Shown here: positions 18,200 to 28,086 of the stretch, in pieces
Position numbering within the stretch: position 1 is the first letter of the stretch
How the letters are laid out: every line of letters starts with the position of its first letter
Assembly: GCF_022179405.1 (NCBI RefSeq)
Contig: NZ_BPQT01000011.1
Location: forward strand, 1-64,000
Reading direction: 5' to 3'
From: Methylobacterium marchantiae
Lineage (GTDB): Bacteria > Pseudomonadota > Alphaproteobacteria > Rhizobiales > Beijerinckiaceae
Length of the DNA stretch: 64,000 nt
Program-made: the position numbers and the translations under genes
Notes under the pieces: generated by a model
Told to the model about the DNA's origin: nothing
Databases searched by the model: none
Seen by the model: only the letters and a program-made list of their open reading frames with translations

Positions 18200-18406
18200 A
18201 TGCCGCCACGCACCTTCGACTTGGACATCCGGGCCATTCGGAAGCGTCTCGACGGAGAGGGCTGGACCGTACGGGTGGCGACCGGAGACCACGACGTCTA
18301 CAAACATCCGCAGAAGCCAGGGCGTATTCCGGTGCCGCGTGGGCGGGGAGACCTGCCGCTCGGTACGGCCCGAAACATCGCCCGCTCGGCTGGCTGGCTT
18401 GTCTGA
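18200..18406 (+). CDS. hicA: HicA-family toxin (mRNA interferase)
   Basis: A 68-residue protein of the HicA/YcfA family, with a dsRBD-like fold that cleaves mRNA during translation. Landmarks are RAIRKRLDGEGWTV, then GDHDVYKHP with the conserved His, and VPRGRGDLPLGTARNIARSAG near the end. It starts 13 nt after pyrB and is followed 13 nt later by the hicB gene, the normal toxin-first order. The family often has GSHH in place of GDHD. Confidence 0.88.
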   Translation: MPPRTFDLDIRAIRKRLDGEGWTVRVATGDHDVYKHPQKPGRIPVPRGRGDLPLGTARNIARSAGWLV

Positions 18407-18419
18407 GAGGGATGGAGCG

Positions 18420-18710
18420 ATGATCCGGTATCTCGGCATCCTCGAGAAGGACCCAGGGTCCTTGTGGGGAATTTGGTTTCCCGACCTGCCCGGCTGCGGT
18501 ACCGCGGGCGAGACAGCGGATATCGCTCTAGATCGAGCGCCGGAGGCCTTACGGCTCTGGATCGAAGACGCCCAGGCCGACAACGAGGCGCTGCCGCCGT
18601 CGCGGTCTATCGAAGACCTGCGCAGCGATGCGGACGTACAGCAGGCATTGTCGCTGGGGCATGCGGTCATCGTCGTCCAAGTCCCAGAACTCGAACGATT
18701 AGCAGGTTAG
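18420..18710 (+). CDS. hicB: HicB-family antitoxin, short form
   Basis: Antitoxin partner of the adjacent HicA. The 96-residue product begins with the RNase-H-like HicB fold (GSLWGIWFPDLPGCGTAGET) followed by a helix (ALDRAPEALRLWIEDA). The usual C-terminal ribbon-helix-helix or HTH DNA-binding segment is not recognisable, so autoregulation may be weak or absent. GAGGGATGGA precedes the ATG. Confidence 0.85.
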   Translation: MIRYLGILEKDPGSLWGIWFPDLPGCGTAGETADIALDRAPEALRLWIEDAQADNEALPPSRSIEDLRSDADVQQALSLGHAVIVVQVPELERLAG

Positions 18711-18798
18711 TGGTGCTTCGAGCGTTTCCTGACGGCGACCCGGGTTCAGCGTCTGCCTACCACTGTCCACTCTCCGTGGAGGGGGGAGGGTTTTGACC

Positions 18799-20106
18799 GT
18801 GCGCCCGCTCCTCCTCGCCAATGCCAGCCTCTGCGACCCGGCCACCGGCCGCGAGGGGCCGGGCCATGTCCTCGTGCGCGACGGCCGCATCGCCGACATC
18901 GCCTGGGGTGCGTCGCCCGCCCCCCCCGAGGGCGCCGAGACCATCGATTGCGCCGGCCATGTCCTCGCTCCCGGCCTGATCGACCTGCGCGCCTTCGTCG
19001 GCGAGCCGGGCGCCGAGCACCGCGAGACCCTGGCGAGCGCCAGCGCCGCGGCCGCGGCCGGCGGGGTCACGACGCTCGTCTGCATGCCGGACACCAACCC
19101 GGTCATCGACGGGCCGGCCATCGTCGATTTCGTCCTGCGCCGGGCGCGCGACACCGCCTGCGTCACCGTCCTGCCCGCCGCCGCCATCACCAAGGGGCTC
19201 GCCGGCCAGGAGATGACCGAGTTCGGCCTGCTGCAGGAGGCCGGCGCCGTCGCCTTCACCGACGGCCTGAAGGCCGTGCGCAACGCCCAGGTGATGCGCC
19301 GCGCGCTCACCTATGCCCGTGATTTCGGCGCCCTGCTGATGCAGCACGTGGAGGAGCCCGACCTCGTCGGCGAGGGCGTCATGAACGAGGGCGAGATGGC
19401 CTCGCGCCTCGGCCTCGTCGGCATCCCGCGGGAGGCCGAGACGGTGATGCTGGAGCGCGACATCCGCCTCGTGCGCCTCACCGGCGGGCGCTACCACGCC
19501 GCCATGATCTCGTGCGCCGATTCCGTCGAGATCGTGCGGCGGGCCAAGCACGACGGCCTGCCCGTGACCTGCGGTGCCTCGGTGAACAATCTCGTCCTCA
19601 ACGAGGGCGATATCGGCCATTACCGCACCTTCTGCCGGCTCTCGCCGCCCCTGCGCCACGAGGCCGACCGCCTCGCTTTGGTGGAGGCCCTGAACGAGGG
19701 CGTGATCGACGTCGTCGTCTCCGACCACAACCCGCAGGACGTCGAGACCAAGCGCCTGCCCTTCGCCGAGGCCGCCGACGGAGCGCTCGGCATCGAGACC
19801 CTGCTCGGCGCGGCGCTCCGCCTCGTCCATACCGGCGACGTGGCGCTGCCCCGCCTGCTCGCCGCCCTGACGGCCCATCCCGCACGGATCCTCGGGCGCG
19901 AGGCCGGCCGGCTCGCCGTCGGCGCACCGGCCGACCTCGTCCTGATCGATCCCGACCTGCCCTACGTGCTCGACAAGCGCAGCCTGAAGTCCCGCTCGAA
20001 GAACTCGCCCTTCGACGAGGCCCGTCTCCAGGGCGCGGCGTCGCTGACCATGGTCGGCGGCCGCATCGTCTTCCGCGCGGCACAGGGCACGGAGGCGGCG
20101 GCGTGA
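18799..20106 (+). CDS. pyrC: Dihydroorotase (PyrC/multifunctional amidohydrolase type)
   Basis: Third step of pyrimidine synthesis, closing the dihydroorotate ring. The protein is about 435 residues. It follows the class I dihydroorotase pattern but the first metal motif reads [10 protein letters not shown] rather than DxHxH, as in the catalytically silent pyrC'-type chains that support ATCase; [11 protein letters not shown] near the C-terminus keeps the later His. It may therefore be a structural partner of PyrB. The GTG start has AGGG eight nt upstream; a TTG two codons earlier is too close to that site. Confidence 0.88.
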   Translation: MRPLLLANASLCDPATGREGPGHVLVRDGRIADIAWGASPAPPEGAETIDCAGHVLAPGLIDLRAFVGEPGAEHRETLASASAAAAAGGVTTLVCMPDTNPVIDGPAIVDFVLRRARDTACVTVLPAAAITKGLAGQEMTEFGLLQEAGAVAFTDGLKAVRNAQVMRRALTYARDFGALLMQHVEEPDLVGEGVMNEGEMASRLGLVGIPREAETVMLERDIRLVRLTGGRYHAAMISCADSVEIVRRAKHDGLPVTCGASVNNLVLNEGDIGHYRTFCRLSPPLRHEADRLALVEALNEGVIDVVVSDHNPQDVETKRLPFAEAADGALGIETLLGAALRLVHTGDVALPRLLAALTAHPARILGREAGRLAVGAPADLVLIDPDLPYVLDKRSLKSRSKNSPFDEARLQGAASLTMVGGRIVFRAAQGTEAAA

Positions 20107-20711
20107 GCGTGCTTCTCGATACCGGCTGGCCGGTCCTGCTCGCGAGCCTGATCGGCGGCTACCTCGCCGGCTCGATCCCGTTCGGACTGATCTTCACCCG
20201 TTTCGCCGGGCTCGGCGACGTCCGCGCCATCGGCTCGGGCAATATCGGCGCGACCAACGTTCTGCGCACCGGCCGCAAGGGCCTCGCGGCGGCGACGCTG
20301 CTCGGCGACGCGCTGAAGGGCACTCTCGCCGTGCTGGTGGCCTTCCGCCTCGGCGAGGGGGCGGCCCTGGCGGCCGGGCTCGGCGCCTTCCTCGGCCACC
20401 TCTTCCCGGTCTGGCTCGGGTTCAAGGGCGGAAAGGGGGTCGCCACCTTCCTCGGCGTGCTCCTCGCCTTCAGCCCCATCGGGCTCCTCGCCTTCGCGGC
20501 GATCTGGCTCGGCCTCGCCTTCGCCCTGAAATACTCGTCGCTGGCGGCGCTGGCCGCCTCGGCCGCGACGCCCATCGTCCTGTGGGCGACGGGACATCCT
20601 GCGGTTGCGCTGCTGTTTCTCCTACTCGCGATCCTGCTATGGTGGAAGCACGCTCCCAATATCCGCCGGCTGCTCGACGGGTCCGAGGGGCGGATCGGGC
20701 AGAAAGGCTGA
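20103..20711 (+). CDS. plsY: Glycerol-3-phosphate acyltransferase (acyl-phosphate type)
   Basis: Inner-membrane enzyme that moves an acyl group from acyl phosphate to glycerol 3-phosphate, the first step of phospholipid synthesis. The 202-residue product has the three conserved loops: [20 protein letters not shown] and [18 protein letters not shown], between hydrophobic segments. The GTG start overlaps the pyrC stop by four bases. Confidence 0.95.
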   Translation: MSVLLDTGWPVLLASLIGGYLAGSIPFGLIFTRFAGLGDVRAIGSGNIGATNVLRTGRKGLAAATLLGDALKGTLAVLVAFRLGEGAALAAGLGAFLGHLFPVWLGFKGGKGVATFLGVLLAFSPIGLLAFAAIWLGLAFALKYSSLAALAASAATPIVLWATGHPAVALLFLLLAILLWWKHAPNIRRLLDGSEGRIGQKG

Positions 20712-20741
20712 CCCGATCGGCCATCGGGAGAGGTGCGGGGC

Positions 20742-21923
20742 ATGGGCATGCAACTCAACCCCGCCCAACGCCTCGACTGGCTCCGGCTGATCCGCACCGA
20801 CGGTATCGGCCCGCGCACGTTCCGCACCCTGATCAACCGGTTCGGTGGAGCCGGTCCGGCTCTGGAGGCCCTGCCGGGGCTTGCCGGACGCGGCGCCAAG
20901 CGGGTCGTGCCGGTGACGCGGGCGCAGGCGGAAGCCGAGATGGAGGCTGCGGCCAGGATCGGTGCCCGCCTCGTCGCCATGGGCGAGGACGAGTACCCGA
21001 CGCTGCTCCAGGCCGCCGATTCGGCTCCCCCGCTCATCGCGATCCGGGGAGAGACGGCGATCCTGTACCGGCCGGCCATCGCCATCGTCGGTTCCCGCAA
21101 CGCTTCGGCCGCCGGTCTCGGCTTCACCGAGCGGCTGGCACGGGGCCTCGGCGAGGCCGGCCTCGTCGTGGTCTCGGGACTCGCCCGCGGCATCGATGCC
21201 CGCGCCCACAAGGCGTCCCTGCTCTCGGGCACGGTGGCAGTGCTCGCCGGCGGCCATGACCGGATCTATCCGGCCAATCACGAGGCTCTGGTGGAGAGCA
21301 TCCTGGAGGCCGGCGGCGCGGTGCTCGCCGAGATGCCCATGGGCTGGGAGCCTCGCGGCCGCGACTTTCCCCGCCGCAACCGCATCATCTCGGGCCTCGC
21401 CTACGGGACCGTCGTGGTCGAGGCCGCCCGCCGCTCGGGCTCGCTCATCACCGCGCGCTTCGCCCTGGAGCAGGGCAGGGAGGTCTTCGCCGTTCCGGGC
21501 TCGCCTCTCGATCCCCGCGCCGAGGGCACCAACGACCTCATCCGCCAGGGCGCGACCCTGGTCTCGGAGGTCGAGCACGTGACCTCCGCCATCGCGCCGC
21601 TGATCGGCCGGGGAGATTTCGAACAGGGGAGCGGGCAACTCGCCCTCGACCGGCCGGACCTCGCCGACGCGCCGATCTTCTGGGACGAACTCGACGGGAT
21701 CGGCGGAGCGGCCCCCGAGCCGGAAGAGGAGCCGGAGCCGCCCGAACCGACGGACGACCGGACCCGCCTCATCGCCTATCTCAGCCCGACCCCCATCGGC
21801 ACCGACGACCTCGCCCGTGCCGCCGGCCTCAGCGTGCGCATCGTCCAGACGACGCTGCTGGAGCTGGAACTCGACGGGCGGATCGAGCGGCATGGCAGCG
21901 GAGCGGTGTCGCTCATCGGCTGA
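20742..21923 (+). CDS. dprA: DNA-processing protein DprA
   Basis: Binds incoming single-stranded DNA and loads RecA during natural transformation. The 393-residue product has an N-terminal helical region, the Rossmann-like core ([63 protein letters not shown]) and a C-terminal winged helix ([19 protein letters not shown]). The ATG used has GGGAGAGG eight nt upstream. Its last 11 nt overlap the end of the convergent ruvX gene. Confidence 0.95.
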   Translation: MGMQLNPAQRLDWLRLIRTDGIGPRTFRTLINRFGGAGPALEALPGLAGRGAKRVVPVTRAQAEAEMEAAARIGARLVAMGEDEYPTLLQAADSAPPLIAIRGETAILYRPAIAIVGSRNASAAGLGFTERLARGLGEAGLVVVSGLARGIDARAHKASLLSGTVAVLAGGHDRIYPANHEALVESILEAGGAVLAEMPMGWEPRGRDFPRRNRIISGLAYGTVVVEAARRSGSLITARFALEQGREVFAVPGSPLDPRAEGTNDLIRQGATLVSEVEHVTSAIAPLIGRGDFEQGSGQLALDRPDLADAPIFWDELDGIGGAAPEPEEEPEPPEPTDDRTRLIAYLSPTPIGTDDLARAAGLSVRIVQTTLLELELDGRIERHGSGAVSLIG

Positions 21924-22413
21924 AATCCGTCTCCGCTTCCTCCTCCCCCAGCATCCCCCGGATCTGGTCGAGGCAGCCCTGGAGGATGTAGGCGGCGGCC
22001 AGCATGTCCACGACCTCGCCGCGCTTGGCCCGCGACGCATCCGCCGCGATCAGCGCGCGGGTCACGGCCGCCGTGGAGAGGCGCTCGTCGCAGAACAGCA
22101 CGGGCAGGTCGAGCAGGGGCTTCATGTTGCGCACGAAGGAGCGTGTCGCCTGGACGCGCGGTCCTTCGCTGCCGTCCATGTTGAGGGGCAGGCCCATGAC
22201 GAGGCCGCCGACCCGGTGGGTCTCGCACAGGACGCGCAGGCGGGCGACGTCGGGGGTGAACTTCACCCGGCGGATGGTCTCCAGCGGCGAGGCGATCTGC
22301 CGGCCGACATCGGACAAAGCGAGGCCGATCGTCTTGGTGCCGAGATCGATGCCGATGAGGCGTGCGCCCCCTTGCGAGGCCTCCGCGAAAGCCCGCATTT
22401 CAGCCTCGTCCAT
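21913..22413 (-). CDS. ruvX: Putative Holliday junction resolvase / pre-16S rRNA nuclease
   Basis: YqgF-family RNase-H-fold nuclease, shown in E. coli to act on the 5' end of pre-16S rRNA. The 166-residue product has the first Asp motif [37 protein letters not shown] and the final Asp in [11 protein letters not shown]. It ends inside the 3' end of dprA on the opposite strand. Confidence 0.94.
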   Translation of the reverse strand: MDEAEMRAFAEASQGGARLIGIDLGTKTIGLALSDVGRQIASPLETIRRVKFTPDVARLRVLCETHRVGGLVMGLPLNMDGSEGPRVQATRSFVRNMKPLLDLPVLFCDERLSTAAVTRALIAADASRAKRGEVVDMLAAAYILQGCLDQIRGMLGEEEAETDFSR

Positions 22414-22535
22414 GTCCGTCCCGCTCCCGTGATGGCGCTCCTCCTGCGCGATCCAACTCGAGCCGGCAAGAGTTCATCGAGCCGATAGCACCCCGGCAAT
22501 CCGCGCACGACGCTCGCGGTCATCCGCTAGTCCCA

Positions 22536-22964
22536 TCAGGTCTTCTTCTGACTGAAGTAAAATCCAGCCGCGGCGCCCAGAACACTGCTGAGAGCCGCCA
22601 AAGGCTCTTTCCCAAATTTGTCATTTCCTTGCATGCCTAAAAGAAAAATGAAAACTATCAATGATATAAAAACAATACCTGTTACAAACGACTGGTCCGA
22701 TATCAGATCAACAATCCACATTTTCGACTTATTCTGCATAAAACGGACGAGTTCCTCGGTAGTGTTAAATATAGTTACATTGTAAGATTTGTCTAAATAG
22801 ACAACTTCTTCGGTAATATTTCCTGATGGCTCTTCGGCCCGTATGGAGACAAGAGAGCCTGAAAATGCCTTTTCTATGAAATCAGTCGCCGTCACATGAA
22901 TGTCTTGAGGATATCTCGCCTGATACGCAGCGCAGGCTTTAATTTTCGCTTGTTCGGCATCCAT
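22536..22964 (-). CDS. AT-rich small membrane protein, unknown
   Basis: The 142-residue product has a short N-terminal part (KIKACAAYQARYPQDIHV), a soluble middle, a strong hydrophobic segment (TGIVFISLIVFIFLLG) and a second weaker one (ALSSVLGAAAGFYF). Base composition and codon use are far more AT-rich than in all neighbours, which points to recent acquisition. The ATG used follows GGAG; the frame remains open to a TTG at 23066. I do not recognise a family. It may be a small defence or phage-derived membrane protein. Confidence 0.6.
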   Translation of the reverse strand: MDAEQAKIKACAAYQARYPQDIHVTATDFIEKAFSGSLVSIRAEEPSGNITEEVVYLDKSYNVTIFNTTEELVRFMQNKSKMWIVDLISDQSFVTGIVFISLIVFIFLLGMQGNDKFGKEPLAALSSVLGAAAGFYFSQKKT

Positions 22965-23190
22965 CTCCGCACTCCCGGCTACGAATTTACATAATCCTAA
23001 GCTAATAATCGTTCTTGGCTTCGACGCAGGAACATCGAAGAACAAGAGTGAGGAACGCGAAATCAATTTTCGGCGCTTTTATCGATGAACATTGCAGTTG
23101 TTCATCAAAATTTTCAATAGCTGTTGCCTTATGGCAAACGAGCGCCACAACGAATAATATCAGACCTCGCCGAACTCGCCTTCATCCCGG

Positions 23191-23262
23191 TCTGTCCGCG
23201 TGACCGCGCGGCGGCGGTCGTCCGCCGGACCTTCGTGAGCCTGATCTATGGGACAGGCTCAC
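23191..23262. repeat. Dispersed repeat copy plus hairpin
   Basis: The stretch GACCGCGCGGCGGCGGTCGT at 23202-23221, with its flanks, is nearly identical to one at 30921-30963 (GACCGCGCGGCTGCGGTCGT). Next to it GTGAGCCTG and CAGGCTCAC form a 9-bp stem with a 10-nt loop. No coding frame is convincing in this 350-nt gap. Confidence 0.5.
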
Positions 23263-23317
23263 CAAGACTTGTCATCATTCGATGACTGCGGTTCAGCATT
23301 GAACCAGGAGCGGGCGG

Positions 23318-23878
23318 TCAGTGCAGGCCGGCCGAGCCTTTGGTGCCGTCGCCCAGGAAGCTGGAGGGCAGCGGTTCGGCGCCCATGCCGAGGATGCCGC
23401 GCACGGCGGGGCCCTGAAGCCGGCGCATGAGGTCGTAGAGGTCGGCTCCGCCGAACCGGACCGATTCGAGATCGGCGCCCATCACCCAGATCTCGTATTC
23501 CCGGCGCTCGTCCCCGTCGGTGCCGGGAACGACGTCCCAGAACAGGAACTCGCCCGCTTCGGTTTCACCGAAGAAGCAGGCGCGCTCGACCACGGCCGGG
23601 TCGTCGCCCTCGACCTCGAAGCGATGCCCCTCCCGCGTCTCGATCACGGAGGCGATGCTGTGGGCGATCAGTTCGGAGCGGGTGACGAGATCCGCACTCT
23701 CGCTCGGGCTCGGGATCGCGATGCGGACGGAACCGCCCGCGAGTCCGGCTCCGCAGGCGAGGCAGAAGCTGCGGTAGCTCTCCGGCAGGGCAAACCCGAG
23801 TTCCGTCTCGGCGCGCTCGATCTCGGCCGCCTCGGCCTTCGGCCCGGCGGCGAATTCCGCGAACACCGTCTGCCACAT
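23318..23878 (-). CDS. SMI1/KNR4-like (SUKH) domain protein
   Basis: The 186-residue product has the SUKH pattern: an N-terminal helix (EAAEIERAETELGFALPESYRSF) with the LPESY turn, then SVRIAIPSPSES and a Glu-rich strand region with FGETEAGEFLFWD, ending in a helical tail. SUKH domains often serve as immunity proteins, but no toxin lies beside this gene, so it may be a stand-alone member. GC content is normal. The ATG follows a TTG that would add five residues. Confidence 0.7.
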   Translation of the reverse strand: MWQTVFAEFAAGPKAEAAEIERAETELGFALPESYRSFCLACGAGLAGGSVRIAIPSPSESADLVTRSELIAHSIASVIETREGHRFEVEGDDPAVVERACFFGETEAGEFLFWDVVPGTDGDERREYEIWVMGADLESVRFGGADLYDLMRRLQGPAVRGILGMGAEPLPSSFLGDGTKGSAGLH

Positions 23879-23956
23879 GATGCCTGTCCCCAACGCGTTT
23901 TAACCATACCTCGGAAGGGGAATAGCCGCACGGGGAGCGAATGCGCCATAAGTCCG

Positions 23957-23972
23957 TTAAGGATCTGTTAAC
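23957..23972. promoter_or_regulatory. CtrA-type box (TTAA-N7-TTAAC)
   Basis: TTAAGGATCTGTTAAC matches the full alphaproteobacterial CtrA consensus. It lies 14 nt before the ATG of a small gene and about 80 nt upstream of the divergent SUKH gene. For the small gene the site would be too close to the start for normal activation, so it could repress that gene or act on the divergent one. Confidence 0.5.
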
Positions 23973-23986
23973 GATACGGAGGCGGA

Positions 23987-24217
23987 ATGCATCGGCTCGA
24001 CCGCATGTCGCGATGGCTCGGCACGAGACGGCCGCTCGGAACGGGCGCCACCGCCGCGCGTACCGCGACCGGGGGCGGCATGCCGCTCCGGCACAAGCTG
24101 ATGCTCGTCCTGGCTTTCGAGATCATGGCTCTCGGTTTCCGGCAGGCGGAGATGAGGCGCCAGGACAAGGGGATCGTGGTCGAGGCGCCGGCCCATGCCG
24201 GCAACGCCATCGTCTGA
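23987..24217 (+). CDS. Small hypothetical protein
   Basis: A 76-residue product with a basic N-terminal half (MHRLDRMSRWLGTRRP), one short hydrophobic stretch (KLMLVLAFEIMALGF) and a polar tail. A very good ribosome site, GGAGGCGGA, lies directly before the ATG, which is the main argument that it is real. No family is recognised. Confidence 0.55.
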   Translation: MHRLDRMSRWLGTRRPLGTGATAARTATGGGMPLRHKLMLVLAFEIMALGFRQAEMRRQDKGIVVEAPAHAGNAIV

Positions 24218-24323
24218 CGCGACGCTTCCCTCCGGCCGCGGCGTTGCGGGGCCGCGGAGCCCGGTGCTATAGCCCGGCCCCTGACGCGCGATCCGGCGCG
24301 GGGTCCCGAGGTCCGAAGGCAGC

Positions 24324-24611
24324 ATGTCGGTCGACGCAACCACAGTGAGGCGTATCGCGCATCTGGCGCGTATCGCGGTGAGCGACGAGGAGGTCGCCCC
24401 GCTCCAGGGCGAGCTCAACGCCATCCTCGCCTTCGTCGAGCAACTCTCCGAAGTCGATGTCGACGGCGTCGAGCCGATGACCTCGGTCACGCCGATGGCG
24501 ATGAAGAAGCGCGCCGACGTGGTGACCGACGGGGGACATGCCCGCGACATCGTCTTCAACGCCCCCGAGACCGAGGACCATTACTTCCTCGTCCCGAAGG
24601 TGGTCGAGTAG
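24324..24611 (+). CDS. gatC: Asp/Glu-tRNA amidotransferase subunit C
   Basis: Small clamp subunit of GatCAB, which amidates misacylated Asp-tRNA(Asn) and Glu-tRNA(Gln). The 95-residue product shows [37 protein letters not shown] and the end [22 protein letters not shown]-type tail. It leads gatC-gatA-(small membrane gene)-gatB. The aspS gene in this window is of the non-discriminating type that needs this enzyme. Confidence 0.96.
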   Translation: MSVDATTVRRIAHLARIAVSDEEVAPLQGELNAILAFVEQLSEVDVDGVEPMTSVTPMAMKKRADVVTDGGHARDIVFNAPETEDHYFLVPKVVE

Positions 24612-24700
24612 CACGCTCGATTTCGTGATGCGTGCCCGGCTCGGACCGCGCGGCGCCTGAGAATGGCGACGGGGTCCGGCGGGCTTTGAGGACAGGCGAC

Positions 24701-26182
24701 ATGACCCATCTCAACGAACTCACCCTCGCCGAGGCCCGCGACGGGCTGAAGGCCGGGGATTTCTCGGCCACCGAGCTCGTCAAGGCGCATCTCTCGGCGA
24801 TCGAAGCGGCGCGCGGCCTCAACGCCTACCTGCTGGAGACGCCCGAGCGCGCTCTGCAGATGGCGGGGGTGGCCGATGCCAAGATCGCCTCCGGCGAGGC
24901 CCGCCCCCTCGAAGGCCTGCCGCTCGGGGTCAAGGACCTGTTCTGCACCCACGGTGTGGCCACCACCGCCGGCTCCAAGATCCTCGAAGGGTTCCAGCCG
25001 CATTACGAGTCGGCCGTGACCCACAATCTGTGGCGCGACGGCGCGGTGATGCTGGGCAAGCTCAACCTCGACGAGTTCGCCATGGGCTCGTCCAACGAGA
25101 CCTCGGCCTATGGCGACGTGGTCTCGCCCTGGCGCAGGGCCGGCTCGGATACCAAGCTCGTGCCCGGCGGCTCCTCCGGCGGTTCTGCGGCGGCGGTGGC
25201 CGCGCATCTGTGCCTCGGCGCCACCGCCACCGATACCGGCGGCTCGATCCGCCAGCCCGCCGCCTTCACCGGCACGGTGGGGATCAAGCCGACCTACGGG
25301 CGCTGCTCGCGCTGGGGCACGGTGGCCTATGCCTCGTCCCTCGACCAGGCCGGGCCCATCGCCCGCACGGTGCGCGACTGCGCCATCCTGCTCGGCTCGA
25401 TGGCGGGGGCCGATTCCCGCGACACCACCTGCGCCGATCTCCCCGTGCCCGATTTCGAGGCGGCGGTGGCGCGCGGCGTGAAGGGCCTGACCATCGGCAT
25501 CCCCAAGGAATACCGGGTCGAGGGCATGTCCGCCGAGATCCAGGCACTCTGGGACAAGGGCGCCGCGATGCTGAAGGATGCGGGCGCCACGATCCGCGAG
25601 ATCTCGCTGCCGCATACGCGCTACGCGCTGCCGGCCTATTACATCGTGGCCCCGGCCGAGGCCTCCTCGAACCTCGCCCGCTACGACGGCGTGCGCTACG
25701 GCCTGCGCGTGCCCGGCAAGGACATTGCCGGGATGTACGAGAACACCCGCGCCGCCGGCTTCGGCCGCGAGGTCAAGCGCCGCATCATGATCGGCACCTA
25801 CGTGCTCTCGGCCGGCTATTACGACGCCTATTACGTCCGCGCCCAGAAGATCCGCACCTTGATCAAGCGCGACTTCGAAGAGGCCTACGCCTCCGGCATC
25901 GACGCCATCCTCACCCCCGCCACCCCATCGGCCGCCTTCGGCATCGGCGAGAAGGGCTCGGGCGACCCCGTCGAGATGTACCTGCAGGACGTCTTCACCA
26001 TCACGGTGAACATGGCGGGCCTGCCCGGCATCTCGGTGCCGGCCGGGCTGGACGCACAGGGGTTGCCGCTGGGCCTCCAGCTCATCGGCCGCCCGTTCGA
26101 CGAGGAGACGCTTTTCGCCGCCGCCCAGGTGATCGAGACGGCGGCCGGACGGACCAAGCTGCCCGCCGCGTGGTGGGCATGA
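24701..26182 (+). CDS. gatA: Asp/Glu-tRNA amidotransferase subunit A
   Basis: Amidase subunit that releases ammonia from glutamine. The 493-residue product has the Ser-cisSer-Lys triad of the amidase signature family: Lys78 in PLGVKDLF, Ser158 in [11 protein letters not shown] and the nucleophile Ser182 in [10 protein letters not shown]. Length is normal. GAGGACAGG precedes the ATG. Confidence 0.97.
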   Translation: MTHLNELTLAEARDGLKAGDFSATELVKAHLSAIEAARGLNAYLLETPERALQMAGVADAKIASGEARPLEGLPLGVKDLFCTHGVATTAGSKILEGFQPHYESAVTHNLWRDGAVMLGKLNLDEFAMGSSNETSAYGDVVSPWRRAGSDTKLVPGGSSGGSAAAVAAHLCLGATATDTGGSIRQPAAFTGTVGIKPTYGRCSRWGTVAYASSLDQAGPIARTVRDCAILLGSMAGADSRDTTCADLPVPDFEAAVARGVKGLTIGIPKEYRVEGMSAEIQALWDKGAAMLKDAGATIREISLPHTRYALPAYYIVAPAEASSNLARYDGVRYGLRVPGKDIAGMYENTRAAGFGREVKRRIMIGTYVLSAGYYDAYYVRAQKIRTLIKRDFEEAYASGIDAILTPATPSAAFGIGEKGSGDPVEMYLQDVFTITVNMAGLPGISVPAGLDAQGLPLGLQLIGRPFDEETLFAAAQVIETAAGRTKLPAAWWA

Positions 26183-26192
26183 AGGCGCGGTC

Positions 26193-26492
26193 ATGACCGT
26201 CCCGGTCTATCCCTTCGACGTCTGGATCTGGGCCGCGTTCGATCCCGTTCTGATCGCCATCGCGCTGGTCATGGGCTGGAAGTCGGACCAGTTCGTGAAG
26301 GTCATCCTCGTGTCGCTGATGGCCTTCGCCATCTCGGTGCTGGTGTCCTGGGCCGTCACAGCCGTCGGCATCCCCTGGCCGGCGCCGATCAGCCATGACG
26401 GGCCGACCTTCTTTCCCATCCGCTGGATGGCGGGCTTCCTGTGGGGCACCCTGGGCTTCCTCGCGCACCGCCTCTACCGACTGCGCGCTTGA
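26193..26492 (+). CDS. Small integral membrane protein between gatA and gatB
   Basis: A 99-residue protein with three hydrophobic segments (FDPVLIAIALVMGW, VILVSLMAFAISVLVSWAV, WMAGFLWGTLGFLAHRLY). It begins 10 nt after gatA and ends 68 nt before gatB, so it is part of the gat transcript. No function can be given; normal GC shows it is not part of the AT-rich element further on. Confidence 0.7.
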   Translation: MTVPVYPFDVWIWAAFDPVLIAIALVMGWKSDQFVKVILVSLMAFAISVLVSWAVTAVGIPWPAPISHDGPTFFPIRWMAGFLWGTLGFLAHRLYRLRA

Positions 26493-26560
26493 CCGCGCCG
26501 GCCCGCACTTCCACCCTCTGGCGCGCCTTTCGCGCCGCGCAACGCTGAACCCGGGCCATC

Positions 26561-28066
26561 ATGACCGCACCCGTGAACCCCAAGAAGCTCATCAAGGGCG
26601 GCCTGCACGACTGGGAGGTCGTGATCGGCATGGAGATCCATGCACAGGTCACGAGCCGCTCGAAGCTGTTCTCCGGCGCCTCCACCGAATTCGGCGCCGA
26701 GCCGAACGACCACGTCTCCCTGGTGGACGCGGCGATGCCCGGCATGCTCCCCGTGATCAACGAGGAATGCGTGGCCCAGGCCGTGCGCACCGGCCTCGGC
26801 CTGAAGGCGCGGATCAACCACCGCTCGGTGTTCGACCGGAAGAACTACTTCTATCCGGACCTGCCGCAGGGCTATCAGATCAGCCAGTTCAAGGACCCCA
26901 TCGTCGGCGAGGGCGAGGTGCTGGTCGACCTCGCGGACGGCGAGTCGATCACCGTCGGCATCGAGCGCCTGCACCTGGAGCAGGATGCCGGCAAGTCCCT
27001 GCACGACCAGAACCCGACCCAGAGCTTCGTCGATCTCAACCGCTCGGGCGTCGCCCTGATGGAGATCGTCTCGCGGCCGGACCTGCGCTCGTCCGAGGAG
27101 GCGCGCGCTTACGTGACCAAGCTGCGCACCATCCTGCGCTATCTCGGCACCTGTGACGGCGACATGGAGAAGGGCTCGCTCCGCGCCGACGTCAACGTCT
27201 CGGTGCGGAAACCCGGCGATCCGCTCGGCACCCGCTGCGAAATCAAGAACGTCAACTCGATCCGCTTCATCGGCCAGGCCATCGAGGTCGAGGCGCGGCG
27301 CCAGATCGCGATCATCGAGGATGGCGGCACGATCTCCCAGGAGACCCGCCTGTTCGATCCGGCCCGGGCTGAGACCCGCTCCATGCGCTCGAAGGAAGAG
27401 GCGCACGATTACCGCTACTTCCCCGACCCGGACCTGCTGCCGCTGGAATTCGACCAGGCCTATGTCGATGCCCTGGCCGAGGGCCTGCCGGAACTGCCGG
27501 ACGCCAAGAAGGCGCGACTGATGAGTGAGTACGGTCTCGATTCTTATTCTGCCAATGTTATGATTGCAGACCGCGCATTTTCTGATTTCTACGAACGAGT
27601 GCTGAAAGGCCCTGATGGCAAGTTAACAACGGTAGCGCCAAAACGTGATGCAAAAATTGCAGCTAACTGGGTTATCAATGAGTTCTTTGGGCGTTTGAAC
27701 AAAGACGGGCTAGATTTATCGCAGGCCCCAGTCGAGCCTGAGCAACTAGGTGCAATTTTAGATCTGCTCGGCGAGAACGTGATCTCGGGCAAGATCGCCA
27801 AGGAACTATTTGATATAGTCTGGTCCGAGGGTGGGGACCCGCGCGAGATTGTCAAATCGCGCAGTATGAACCAAGTAAATGACACCGATGCCATCGAGGC
27901 GGCGGTGGACGAGATCATCGCCAAGAACCCCGACAAGGTTCAACAGGCCAAGGAGAAGCCGACCCTGCTCGGCTGGTTCGTGGGCCAGACCATGAAGGCC
28001 ACCGGCGGCAAGGCCAATCCGGCGGCGGTGAACGCGCTGCTGAAGGCCAAGCTAGGGATTGAATAA
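26561..28066 (+). CDS. gatB: Asp/Glu-tRNA amidotransferase subunit B, with a low-GC recoded 3' segment
   Basis: Kinase subunit that activates the tRNA-bound Asp or Glu and then amidates it. The 501-residue product is complete: [31 protein letters not shown], the cradle domain, and a C-terminal helical plus YqeY-like tRNA-binding domain ending in [18 protein letters not shown]. From about codon 320 to 443 the DNA falls from near 68% GC to 40-55% with codons rare elsewhere here (TTA, ATA, TCT, GTA), then returns to high GC for the last 55 codons. The frame is unbroken and the protein looks functional. A nuclease gene follows 20 nt later. Confidence 0.96.
   Translation: MTAPVNPKKLIKGGLHDWEVVIGMEIHAQVTSRSKLFSGASTEFGAEPNDHVSLVDAAMPGMLPVINEECVAQAVRTGLGLKARINHRSVFDRKNYFYPDLPQGYQISQFKDPIVGEGEVLVDLADGESITVGIERLHLEQDAGKSLHDQNPTQSFVDLNRSGVALMEIVSRPDLRSSEEARAYVTKLRTILRYLGTCDGDMEKGSLRADVNVSVRKPGDPLGTRCEIKNVNSIRFIGQAIEVEARRQIAIIEDGGTISQETRLFDPARAETRSMRSKEEAHDYRYFPDPDLLPLEFDQAYVDALAEGLPELPDAKKARLMSEYGLDSYSANVMIADRAFSDFYERVLKGPDGKLTTVAPKRDAKIAANWVINEFFGRLNKDGLDLSQAPVEPEQLGAILDLLGENVISGKIAKELFDIVWSEGGDPREIVKSRSMNQVNDTDAIEAAVDEIIAKNPDKVQQAKEKPTLLGWFVGQTMKATGGKANPAAVNALLKAKLGIE
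27521..27890 (+). other. Low-GC recoded tract within gatB
   Basis: By hand count the 60-base lines run about 40, 48, 42, 57, 55 and 52% GC, against 68% just before and 60% and rising just after. The encoded GatB sequence stays conserved in type ([40 protein letters not shown]), so the difference is largely in codon choice. This is a mosaic segment, not a frameshift or insertion. Its position next to an AT-rich nuclease gene suggests both came in one event. Confidence 0.85.
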
Positions 28067-28086
28067 ATTCGCTTTTCTCGCTTAAG

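Noticed and set aside
27521-27890. Low-GC tract of gatB as an intron, intein or assembly join
   Set aside because: The reading frame is continuous and encodes normal GatB sequence, without extra residues or splice-type motifs; a join error would rarely keep frame and homology at both borders.
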